From Caenorhabditis remanei (Eukaryota; Nematoda; Chromadorea; Rhabditida; Rhabditidae), in the NCBI RefSeq assembly GCF_010183535.1, contig NC_071329.1, positions 7,626,001 through 7,690,000 of the forward strand: a stretch of 64,000 nt of DNA, in the 5' to 3' direction. The notes beneath the pieces were generated by a model. The model made no database searches. It saw only the letters and a program-made list of their open reading frames with translations, and was not told where the DNA came from. Made by a program: the position numbers and the translations under genes. This document shows, piece by piece, positions 11,948-23,009 of the stretch; positions within the stretch are counted from its first letter, which is position 1, and every line of letters starts with the position of its first letter.

Positions 11948-14599
11948 ATGAATGTTAATGAACGCAAGCGAGGAAGACCGTGCAAGAAGACTCGTCAAAG
12001 ACCAACTTATCGGTCGACTTCTTCTGAACGAACTCCAGTGAAAACTCGTTCCCAGCTAGACAATAGAAAACATTCGACAACCAAGCCGACGGCTTCTACT
12101 TCGGTAAGTTGAAAATTCGAAGAGAGTTCAATAGAAATTAAAAGAAATCGTTTAAAATGTCATGATGTACCACTATTTCTTTAACAATCTCAATTTTTCA
12201 GACGCCTTCAAATCTAAAAATGTCAAAGAACAAGAAAGCTAGTAAAACACATTATTATGTCTCTGAAGATAGCTCTTCTGAAGGAGAGTCTCCACCAGTA
12301 AGAACGAAATTAATTGAAATATATAATAACTTCACAATTTTCAGAGAAAGAAACCAGCCACCGCCGCTTCATCGTCGTTGAGCCAAACAAGGCAGAAAAA
12401 AAAGATACATCCTCCACAAGTAGATCATGAGTCTGATGGAAATGATGAGGCAGAGAACGATGGAAAAGAGTCATCAGACTCTTCGTCTAGTGATCAAGAC
12501 TCCGATGCGGATCCTCCCTATGAGGTAAATTGCGATCGACGTACTTCAATAGTTTTATATACTTTTTAGGCTCAGGGAAAATCAAAAGTCCCTCAAGCTG
12601 ATGTCCTTGTCGACGAACCAATTAATCAAGTTTTGGCTGGTGAGAATCAGGGAACCTCCGAAGAGATTCCACAAGAATTTCCCGATCTTCGTGAGATATT
12701 CGACTCATTCGTCAAGCCACCAACGCGTGTCTGCGAGTGTCAAGTGAGTTAATTTTTCAGTTCATAACGTTGATTATGGAATTATCAAGTGTCTGTTTTC
12801 AGTTGCCGACCGACGCCAAGCGATCCCAACATCATGAAAGATGCCCAAAAAGGTGTCCAACACATCATCCCGACATCCATTCATTTTTGCTGAAAGTTTT
12901 GGAAAAACACCCGAAACCATCACCCACGTTGAAGAAGGAGCTAGTAATGAGAACCGGATTAACTTCTGCACAAGTGAGTAATTTTTTTTGCAAACCGAAA
13001 CCTCTTCCAAAGGAATGAAAACATTTTTTAATAAACAAAGGCATAATCGTTATTTTTCAGATATACAGATGGTTCAAACACAGAAAAAGCGCCCAAGAAG
13101 ATCATCAAGTTCCGAGGATGAATCCCTCGTCTTCATCTATTCATTCGGATTACGTGGCTAGTGCGGTTCCTGGAGCTCAAACGAACCCAAACACTCGTAC
13201 CAACGCGTTACCCAACGCCCGTACACCACAACATACTCCTGTTCTGACTTCACCTAGCGCGCTGCCACTTGATTCATTTAAACCCGAACACCATCAAGAG
13301 GATGCGGAAGGAGATTGGGATTCTCCTCTTGTCGAACAAGATTATTATGCTCAATTGGATCGACCAGAACAAACTGTTGCTGAATATCTGAGAGTCCAGA
13401 TACCAAATACGCAATCACGAATGAGCCGCCCACAAAGACGGCACCTGATGATGGTTTCGATACCAGGAGGGACTACTCAACAAAGCTTTTTGAATAATTA
13501 CCCAAGACAATTCCCATCATCTCAAATGGACTCTCAAAGAGCTGAAATGACAGTGACACAGCAAAGATCTCACAACAGTCAGCCGCTTTTAAGAGCGGCT
13601 CTAGGAGATGTTCCACGGATCGGTATTCAATCCATTAGACTACCTACGGCAGGGCGAGAGTATGGCTCGGTTTTATATGGAGTTGGAGCTGAAAGAACTG
13701 GAGAAGACTTAGCAGGAAACCAGCAATATCTGTCAGCTTCAAATCAGGTTGGTTTTTGAAATTCTTCTGAAAATGCTTTATTAACTGATTCAATAAATTT
13801 CAGGCTCAAGATTTTCCTTCAAGTTCTGGTGCAAGTTCTCAAACTCGACCACCATCAGAATCCGCAGTTCTGATGAATGCAAATCAATATGAACCGAGGT
13901 CACAAAGAAGTTATAATTCTTCAATCACGAATCTTGGCTTCGATTCTAATCAAAGCTCATCATTTAGTGGAAGAATCGGAAGAAATGAGTCTACTTCCCA
14001 GCTAAAAAGTTCAACCTGTACTCCAGAAATTTCCACCTCAAGATCAAAGGAAAGTGATTCCGATGTGGAAATAATCGGGCCGAGATTAAGCATCAAAAAA
14101 GAAATCGATATGGTCGAGGAATATAAGAACGACCCTGATTTTGGTTTCGATGAGCCTGAATGGGTGCGAGTGAGAGCCGAGTTGGCATCTGAGCCGAAGC
14201 GGCAAACAAAACTACCACAAAACCTGAGTCTCAGTATAGAAAACTGGACGGTGAGTTTTAATTTTATTATGTATGATATTTTACTTGACAATGTTGCATT
14301 TATTTTTTGCAAACTTCACAAATGTCAATTAATCTGTTTTGCAGAGCCAACAGTTTGCTGAAGTGGGACACCAGCTCGGCTTCTCACACGATGTCTGCAG
14401 GAGGATTCGGGAGGTCATAACGAGTAAAGATAAGGATAACTTAATGTTTGAAAGAAAGATACTATATCGGTCTCTGTGCCAAACCCCTCGCAAATTCGTG
14501 GATAACTTAGTCTCTATAAAAGAATACTTGATTCTGTGTAGAAATACGCAGGAAGTGAGGAAATTAGAAATGAAATTTAAACAACAAAATGATTTCTAG
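11948..14599 (+). CDS. Atypical homeodomain protein with AT-hook-like N-terminus
   Basis: Eight exons: 11948-12103, 12202-12297, 12345-12524, 12570-12743, 12803-12973, 13061-13747, 13804-14250, 14345-14599, giving 721 aa. The ATG directly follows CTTTTTAG, a likely trans-splice acceptor. Residues 6-14 carry an AT-hook-like RKRGRPCKK. Residues 53-200 are acidic and Ser-rich. A homeodomain-like segment spans about 226-271: helix 1 LLKVLEKH, helix 2 LKKELVMRTG, helix 3 IYRWFKHRK, split by the intron at 12974-13060. The WF core is kept, but the DNA-contacting Asn51 is His and Arg53 is Lys, so this is a divergent homeobox. A Ser/Gln-rich linker follows. The last 84 residues (exon 8) look helical and conserved. 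It is presumably a nuclear DNA-binding protein; targets are unknown. All seven introns are phase 0. Confidence 0.8.
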
Positions 14600-17069
14600 G
14601 ATTTCAAGTGTGTTTTGTGTCATTTTCATATTTCTTATGAGACTATTCATGACATGTAAAAGTGCGTTTTAATACGTATTTATTTTTATCCACAAACGGT
14701 GAAAAATCTCTTTTTTTTTATATAAATTCCTCCATTTTTCTACATTTTCCCCTTCACTTTTACAGTTTTTTCCTTTTTTCTACAAGTGACATGTCAGATA
14801 TTAATGCAAGGCCGATCCCTACGTTTCTATCATTTTTCTGACTTTAACTTTTCTTTTTTTTCTATTTTCAATTGTCTCCTTCAGTGTTTTTTTTACTTTT
14901 ACCCCGATAGTATATTCCATTAAAAATAAAACTGTTGAATATAAGATTTGAATTGTTTTAGATGTCTTTGTCAACCGGTTTGGGAAGTTGGGAACCACAA
15001 GTGGGAAAACTTGCAGTATTTTCGTAGTGGGCATCTGAAATTCCAAGAAGAAAAAGAATAATGGAAAAGACTGAAGGGTTTTCTCCTTATAAGGGCTTTC
15101 TCCATTGGGCTCCACCGAGAATCAGAGTTGAAAAATGAGAGATTTTAAAAAATTAGTTAGGGGAACAAGATTGATCTGAAAAGGTGTTTTACATTTCAAA
15201 TTCAGAGTAATGTAGATTTAAAGAAACAATGTCACGTCATCTGAAACAGCTAGAATAGGATGATTGCTTGGGGATATGGAGATTTTCAAGACTATGAAAT
15301 GACGGAAAAATAGTGAAGTTTTTCTATTTTTCTTTTCAAAAAGAAACAAAGAACAATCTCTATTTTTCAAACTTTCAACCTTTTGAGTGATTTTTGAAAA
15401 ATCATGAACAAAATTCTCTCCCTTCTCTTCTACCAAAATAGCAATTGTTATTGTTTCCACATTCCGGAACAGTCTCTAGTTTTAGCAACGATTAGGAATA
15501 AAAGAGAACGAAGAGGTGACAACAAAATGTGACCCTAGAGTGAAGAGGGGAAAAAGGAGCACTAACAATGGAATAATAACAAAAATGACGAAGTTTCGTC
15601 AGGAGGAATGGATGGCTAACTGTGTAAATAAACAGGAAAATTGTCATTGTTGAGGCACGAGAACAGAGAGATGGGAGGATTATTAGGTGTGCTTTAAAAG
15701 TGGATAAACCATTTATTTTTTCTCTTCATTTGCGGGTTTTTGGGTTTTCTATTATTATCTTGAGTTGGAAATTGTTTTTGTAGTGGCTTAAGAATATTCT
15801 GGCTATAATTTGGATTCTTATTTTCTTTTAGGATCATACACCGTAAATACTGTATTATAACGGTACCTGTAATAAAACGGCACATGTATCATATCTATAC
15901 GTAGAATTCATGAAAATGATCATCAGGATGTTTTTTTCTTGATTCTGATTAGAAGCAGGGTGATTAGTATCTTCTTAATCAGCAAATAGAATGTCCAAAA
16001 AAGTTGTTCCATTTAATTTTAATGACTTACTGAAATCACTAAATTTTTCTCGGATACAGTTGAAAAATATAACGGCATGCCCATTTAACACAGTATTTAC
16101 GGTAGATTTTTCAAAAACGACTAGAGTACGATATACTCTTTTTGTCTCGAATTATCAATTTTTTGCACCGGAACGGAGTTTTGAAAAAGTTTAATAGATG
16201 AATTAGCATTTAAAATTATTTTTTCTGCAAAAATAAATTATTATGTAGGAGAAATCTTTCAGACTGGAAACCCGTGCAGTACTGAAAATGATATTTTGAA
16301 TTAAGTTCTCGGAATTCGAGTTTTTAAAATTTTTATTTTATTTGTTAAAAACCTGTTTTTTTCATTGAATTTTCCTTTGAAAAACTATCTGGGTCATCTC
16401 GTAACCCAAAATAAACAAAAACAGGATTCAAATGGGTTTCAAGTTTCTCTGGCACGTGGTTTCCAGGTCACCAGTGCTTTCTTTTTCCTTCTAATTCATC
16501 ACTTTTCATAACTCACTCCAACTGTATGCCGGTCATAAAACCGGTTGCATCGCTGACATTCGAGATCATCATCTGACGTATTTGAGATTAAATCAGATCC
16601 TCAGAGACAAAAATAAACGTGATATATAACCTGAACAGTTCCTTTTTCTAGATAAGATGACATCATTGGTACTCTCCAGATTCTTTTTTCATTCTTCTTC
16701 TTCTTCTAATTGTACCGTGTGTCCACTCCTCTTTCAACGCAGACATAAAAAGGCATTGGGTCATTTCGTCGCAATCTTTTCTTTCTCTTATTGATAACAG
16801 AATTAGCGATAAAAAGAGAAGAGACACGTGAGAAGAAAGACTGAAAACACTACTCTTTTCGTCTTTTGTCTTCTCATTTTTTCGACTTTTGAAGGTTTTG
16901 TGTACCTACTTTTGAGTTTAGACTGTCTTCTTATTTACTTCATTTTTCCTCTTTTTGAGATAAGATGACCTTTTGTCATGTTTGTATTTTGTTCTGTTTT
17001 GGAATCTGTCCACAATACAGTGATCTCTAACTGAAATGACTTCTTTTTTTAGAATATCTCTACCTAAAA
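14600..17069. other. Intergenic region upstream of ttc-36
   Basis: About 2.5 kb of AT-rich DNA between the homeobox stop and the ttc-36 start. No exon chain is visible; the open frames here (for example 14819-15115 minus) are Phe/Lys-rich and unsupported by splice logic. A candidate terminal-inverted-repeat element sits at 15840-16103. CACGTG occurs near 16826 in the segment closest to ttc-36. Confidence 0.5.
15840..16103. mobile_element. Candidate small element with 14-bp terminal inverted repeats
   Basis: ACCGTAAATACTGT at 15840-15853 is repeated as its exact reverse complement at 16090-16103, bounding 264 bp of AT-rich DNA with no supported gene. A motif ATAACGG also recurs internally near both ends. 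This is the architecture of a MITE. No target-site duplication is obvious and the family is not recognised, so it may be an old or partial copy. Confidence 0.4.
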
Positions 17070-17759
17070 ATGACGACATCCCATGATCGTGCAGTCCTCA
17101 ACCAAATTCTGAATCCTCTGATGCCAACTTCAGATTCTGGAGTCGCAGAGGTTCATCTGGAAGCAGATAAAGTTGATCATCCAGGATATGTTTTGAGTTC
17201 ACAATTAGAGAAAGAAGCAGTTCTTCTAGCAGAAAACATGCAAGTCGCTGAAGCAATTGAGAAGTTTGCACAGTGAGTTTTTTTGCGGAAATCGAAGAAA
17301 TAATCATCGAATTTTCTACATTTTCAGAGCCATCCAAGTGTGTCCTCAGAATCCATCAGCCTTCAACAATCGAGCACAAGCATATCGTCTTCAGAATTCA
17401 CCAGAAAGTGAGTTTCTTAATTTCTAAAAAAAACTAAATGTTCATAATTAGGAGCATTAGACGATCTCAATGAAGCTCTTCGTCTCGCCGGTCCAAAAAC
17501 AAAAACCGCCTGTCAAGCTTATGTTCAGAGAGCGAGCATCTACAGATTACAAGGAGATGATGCGAAAGCCAGAGTGAGTTTTCGATTTTCTGACTGGTTT
17601 TTCTCACAATGACGATTTCAGGCTGATTTCGCGTCAGCTGCAGAACTAGGATCGTCGTTCGCCAAAATGCAACTGGTCGCTCTGAATCCATATGCTGCAA
17701 TGTGTAATAAGATGTTGGCTGAAGTTTTCGAGAAGGTTAAGACAGGGAAAGATGAATAA
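17070..17759 (+). CDS. ttc-36: Tetratricopeptide-repeat protein, TTC36 family
   Basis: Four exons: 17070-17272, 17328-17407, 17452-17573, 17622-17759, giving 180 aa, about the size of vertebrate TTC36. A trans-splice-type acceptor (TTTTTTTAG) ends 17 nt before the ATG. Residues 45-150 form about three TPR units: [20 protein letters not shown], then [15 protein letters not shown] and [13 protein letters not shown], then [18 protein letters not shown] with [11 protein letters not shown]. The C-terminus [12 protein letters not shown] matches the conserved TTC36 tail. TPRs are protein-interaction scaffolds; TTC36 in mammals has been linked to stabilising a tyrosine-catabolism enzyme, and transfer of that role to the worm is inference. 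AATAAA lies at 17778-17783. The gene is tail-to-tail with mtcu-2, 122 bp apart. Confidence 0.9.
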
Positions 17760-17881
17760 TTTGTTGATATGATTTTGAATAAAAAATTTCTTACAAAAAT
17801 AACAAAAAACAAAAAGAAAAGTGAACAAGAACGAAACGATTGACAATCTATAAACTAGCGACCTAAAAACGGGTTATTATG

Positions 17882-20110
17882 CTACACCGTGGCTCTCACA
17901 ACAGCAGGACTCTTTAAATATCTCATCAACACCACAATGGCTTCCGGTGTAATTCCAGATATGCGGGTAGCTGCTGCAAGATTCCGTGGACGAGCTCTCT
18001 CCAACTTCTCGATGCATTCCAAACTCATTCCGCGCATTTTCGAGAAATCGATATTGTCCGGGATTTCGGTGGCAGATTCCCGATCTATTTCTTGTTTCTG
18101 AAAGAATGAATAACTCTTTGCCAGTTATTATCAAGCAGAAACTATTATTTGGCTGATTCAAAATGGCTCACCTTCGCCTTCATTCTCTCATGCTCCATCC
18201 GATATCTTCCTTCAATTTTCAGCCTCTCAAGAATATTTTCGTCTACTTTTACATCTTCCAGTCCCATCTCCAGATCTTCTTTTCCCAAATCATATCGATG
18301 AACCAGTTCGAATGCTGACAATACTTTTCCCTCATTTCGTGTCGTTGCTGACATTTTCGGAATCACTCGCTTCCATTTCACAACACTCATTTTCATTTGT
18401 TCAGTTTTCTCAGTCAAATCGTTGAGAGCATCTCTAGTTTTCGAGAATTTCGACCATCGTTCGTCACTGATTGCATTGTGACGTCTTCCGAGTTCTGTCA
18501 GTCGAATATCCGCATTATCTGGTCTCAAATGAAGTCGAAATTCTGCGCGAGAAGTTAGCATTCGATATGGTTCGTTCGTTCCCAGACTCGTCAAATCGTC
18601 GATAAGAACACCTGCAAAACAACTATTTTTATTTTGAAATCAATAACTTCTAACGGACCAATATAAGCTTCAGTCCTCGAAATCTCCATAGCTGGCTCAT
18701 TTTGTGCTCTCGCAGAAGCATTGATTCCAGCGACAACTCCTTGAGCAGCAGCCTCTTCATATCCAGTAGTTCCATTTATTTGTCCAGCCAAAAACATTCC
18801 TTCTACTTTTTGTGTCTCTAACGTTTTCTTTAGCTGCTTTGGATTCACAAAATCGTACTGCACTCCATATCCAGGTTGAAAGATTTCCACGTTTTCAAGT
18901 CCAGGGATAGCTCGAAAGATTTCTTTTTGAACTTCTGGTTTGAACGTCATCGACATTCCTTGTGGATAAATATGTGGGGAATCGAGACCTTCATGTTCTA
19001 GAAACAGACGATGTTGAAGTTTTGGGAAGCGGAGAACTTTCGATTCGAAAGATGGACAGTATCTGAAATTTATATTATGAAAACGCCGATGAATTATACA
19101 TATATATATTTTTTTTTTTAAAGAAAATATATTCAATTTGATTTGAAAGTAGTCCAAATTAACCTTGGGGAAGTAGTTTCCGATGCAACTTGATAATTCT
19201 CGTGCATATTTTCTTGACCAATTCGGCACGTTTCTTCATTTGTATGTCCCAAATACGTTGGCAGCTGATCTTCATACTTTATCCATATATTTTCCGTTAA
19301 AAATGAAAATGGAATCGGTTTCTGATCGGGTTTCACCATTTCGAACTTTGAGAAATCAATAGAATCTTTCATTAGACGAGGTGGTGTTCCTGTTCGAAGT
19401 CTTCCTAGTTCAAATCCATGTTGTAAGAAACTTTCTGATAATTTATCTGAACTTTTCTCTCCTATCCTTCCAGCTGGCCATACTTTCATTCCTTGATAAA
19501 TTTGAGCTCTCAGAAATGTTCCTGTTGTGATTACGACGCATTTTGTGCTGAAAAATGGTATTTATTGAGAAGTTGTTGCTGTGCTTCTACCTTATAATTG
19601 TATCATTCGCCATTTTCACTCCAACAACTTTTTTGTTCTTCACAATCAATTCCGCCACTTCTCCTTCGACAACCTCTAACCTTTCCGTTGAATTTATCTC
19701 ATTTTGCATATGTTTTTTGTACAATTTTCTATCGATTTGTGCTCGAAGTCCTAACACTGCTGGTCCTTGCGCTCTATTCAAAGCCTGGTAAGTGATTGCG
19801 GATTTATCACAGATTCGGGCACAAAGTCCGTCTAAAGCATCAACTTCTCGTATTAAATGTCCTGAAAAGAACTAAAAAATTTTGTTTTTTCCCAGATTTT
19901 TGTTAATAAACCTTTGCCAATTCCTCCGAAACTCGGGTTGCAACTCATTTCCCCGATTGTGTTCTTGTTTTGTGTCACCAGAATGGTTTTTGAGCCACAT
20001 CGAGCGGAAGCAGCAGCACTTTCACAACCTGCATGACCACCACCAATAACGATTACATCTACTTCTGTCTGAAAGCATCGTCGTAGTAACCGAGAGCTTT
20101 TGCTCAACAT
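17882..20110 (-). CDS. mtcu-2: Mitochondrial tRNA wobble-uridine modification enzyme, MTO1/MnmG family
   Basis: Six exons on the minus strand: 19912-20110, 19591-19861, 19164-19547, 18659-19062, 18172-18611, 17882-18097, giving 637 aa. It is a FAD-dependent enzyme that, with the MnmE/GTPBP3 partner, modifies the wobble uridine of mitochondrial tRNAs. Evidence: a mitochondrial-type presequence ([11 protein letters not shown]), a FAD-binding [52 protein letters not shown] and EAYIGVLIDDL. The start at 20110 was chosen because an acceptor-like ACTTACAG ends just before it; an in-frame ATG at 20137 would add nine residues. The intron starting at 18658 needs an unusual donor (G|GTCCGT) to restore the conserved IGVLIDD. 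It may be the downstream gene of an operon with let-268. Confidence 0.93.
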
Positions 20111-20368
20111 TTGTCTGTAAGTTTTACTTTTTTTCATACAGTTTTTTCTAGTTTTCCGATAATTTTGCTGAGATTTTCAACAAGTTTTGAAGCTGAAAGA
20201 CAACATCGAACAGAGATTTAAGAAATAACATATTTATTATTAGAACATAATAAATTAAACTCGCTTATTTAATACATAATTAAGGCAAAACAACAAAGAG
20301 TCCCGTGAGAAAGGCACAAGAAGGTATAAAGCACACAAAGAAACAATTCTAAAGCAAAGTAAAATAAA

Positions 20369-23009
20369 TTATGGGTTAATAAATGACACCATGATGTATC
20401 TGGTACCTTTCGTGGTAGCCAGACCCTCATGCATATGTGTCAATCTTCCGGGGAACATCATAGCATAACCTGGAAAAGTTGGAAAATGTAAGAATTTGTG
20501 TATTGCTGTTTGTCCGAGAGGACTACACAGAGGTGTGCGATGGCGCACTTTGGAGAGAAAAGTTCGACCGCCAAGTTTTTTGATTTTTTTCAGAAAATTA
20601 GAAAGCGGGAAACAAAAGCTTTTTGGTTCATTTGAATGTAAAAATTACTCACCAACTTCATCAGCCTGAACTGTACAGTTATAACGAATGTATCTCACTC
20701 CTCCGCCCTCATAATCTCTTCCTTTCTTATTCAATGCAATATCAATACTGAAAGTACTGGCATCGTGATGCGGGCGAAGGGAAGCTTGCTCTTCTGGCTT
20801 GTAACGAACGACGAACATCATGTTGGACTCGACTGGTTGATGGTAATATCCAATGAACGTTTTTTCTTGAACCGGTCTGACATAAGTGTCCAAAAAGTAC
20901 AACCATTGTCTTTCGAATCCAACTTGATTCATATGAATATCACGGGTTGGCACGTTTTCATACCCTCCGGCAAGTCTTTTGTCCTGGAAAAAAACTTTCA
21001 AATTTCGAAACTTTTGGGAAATACAACAAAAAACTAACATTATTGGAACCATCACTCCATCTACCGAATCCTTCCATTTCTTCAATCAATTCCGCACAGA
21101 ATCTTTCAGACATCAATGGATAATCATAGACATCTGGACATGCTTGATCAACTATGTGATCTGGTTCCATGATTTTATGGTATCCCGGATGAATATAACG
21201 GGCTTCCCAGAGTTCTCGATTCTCAAAGATTTGCCACATCTCCGGATGCCATTTTCCTTGAGTAACAGTTTCAGAGAACTCATCACTGACAATCAAGTAT
21301 CCATATGATTTCTCATTGTCGATGTACATAAAGTGACCGTGATCTCTAGCAAATTGACACATTGACATATCAGGATCCAGGTTCTTGTTATAGCTGAACG
21401 AGTCTTTCATTGCTATTAGTTTTTCCTTATTGAGAAGGACAGCAGAGGTGATGAATGGGACCTGAATACGCAAGAAATTCGGCTAAAGGATAAAATGTAA
21501 GTCACTTACATTCCAATATCCAACTCGATTTCCCTTGACAATTGCCATATAATCTTCACTTCTTGCGTAGTATCCATTTGCTGCGATTGCTCCCCAGAAA
21601 TTGGTGAAAAGCTTTCCAGGTTGGCCGACCATTGGAGCGATTATTCCTCTGCAATTTCCGGAAATGAAATAAAATTTATTGAGGAATGATATACTTACAC
21701 ATCATAAGTTTTAGAGTGATGAACGAGATCCTTGACAATCTTCGAATCAGTGAAATATGCATCAGCATCCATGAAGAAACCGTACTCAACGTTTCGTTGT
21801 TTGTCCCATTCACTGAAAATAAAAATTTTGAATAATTTAAGGAAATTTTTTGAATAAAAACTCACATTGCTTCATTTCTCGCTTCTCGTTCTCCAATCTC
21901 TGTGACTCCATTGATAACTCTCTTGGTATAATACGATTTTCCATGTTCTTTCAAGAAATCTTGAATATTCTTGATGGAGAATGGCTGATTATTATAAATA
22001 TACAAAGCAATCTTGTTCTTCGGATAGTCAAATTCAGAAACTTTCTGAAGCACTTCTTCGATGAATGGAATTGGTTTTGAGATGAAAAGATTCAATGCGA
22101 TCACTGGAAGGTCGTCATCCGCCGTCTCTTTTTCTTCTTCTTGTCCACAATTTCTGCATCCAAGCTCGGAATTCCATCGGTTTCCAAGATAGTTTCCAAG
22201 GTAATTCAGATGAGATTTACTCGGTCCATTGCCGTGAATGATCAATGGTTTAGTGTTATACGCTGCGTTGTATGCCTCTGGAGTTCCATCATCCTTGAAT
22301 TGCAGCTCGACGTCTTCAATGACTCCGTTAAGGTTTTGGAAGATTTTCGACATCGAATCAAGGTCCATTTTTAGTTCTTTTCTCAACTTGTCATCCAAAT
22401 AAATCATAGTGTAGTACAATTGATCGTCATCCTTATCCTCTACTGGTTTCAACTTCAAAATCTTATAGACCTCTGGTCCGTAACCCATGAATAAACCAGA
22501 ATTCAAGAATCGTTTTCCAAATTCTACGATTGGATAATCTGGCGCCAAAGTTTGATCTGGCCAACAGAAAGGTTCAGCTCCAAAAAGAAGTCGTTTTTCT
22601 GAGTAGTGTTCGAAGAATTTACGGAGAATTGTAGTGGCGTCAGCATTGAAAACCACATCATATGCATCAACAAACATGATCATTGTGTCAGAAGCATCCT
22701 TGTATTTCTCAATCCATTCTGACAAGATTCGGATCTTTTGACCTCCACCCTAAAATCAAAAGTATAAAATCTTTGAGTCGATTCAAATCAACTAACCTGT
22801 TCAACTCTAGTGTCACCTCCATTCCATTTCTCTCCAAGTGCCAAAACTTCAATTTTGATATCAAATGCCTTGGCGGATTCCAGCAATCTCTTCAAACCAT
22901 CCGTATTTTCAGTTGCAACAGTGACCACAACGAGTTCCGGAAGATCTGTGATAGTGGTTGCCAGAATCACAGGAATGAGGAAAAAGGGCAAAAGAGGGAG
23001 AACCCTCAT
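20369..23009 (-). CDS. let-268: Procollagen lysyl hydroxylase / glucosyltransferase (PLOD family)
   Basis: Seven exons on the minus strand: 22797-23009, 21866-22749, 21699-21812, 21510-21648, 21039-21461, 20653-20983, 20369-20469, giving 734 aa. Signal peptide is residues 1-17 ([17 protein letters not shown]). The N-terminal half is the glycosyltransferase region ([22 protein letters not shown]). The second GT-like region carries [10 protein letters not shown]. The C-terminal Fe(II)/2-oxoglutarate dioxygenase shows the HxD pair in RPHHDAST (about residue 661), the distal His in THMHEG (about 714) and the co-substrate Arg in [12 protein letters not shown]. It acts in the ER on collagen lysines; in C. 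elegans it is essential for type IV collagen secretion. A TTTTCAG just upstream of the ATG suggests trans-splicing. It lies 258 bp upstream of mtcu-2 on the same strand. Confidence 0.96.

Noticed and set aside
20521..20640. GC-richer stretch inside the last let-268 intron resembling a tRNA
   Set aside because: A TTCGACC-like motif is present but stems do not pair; it is spliced intron sequence.
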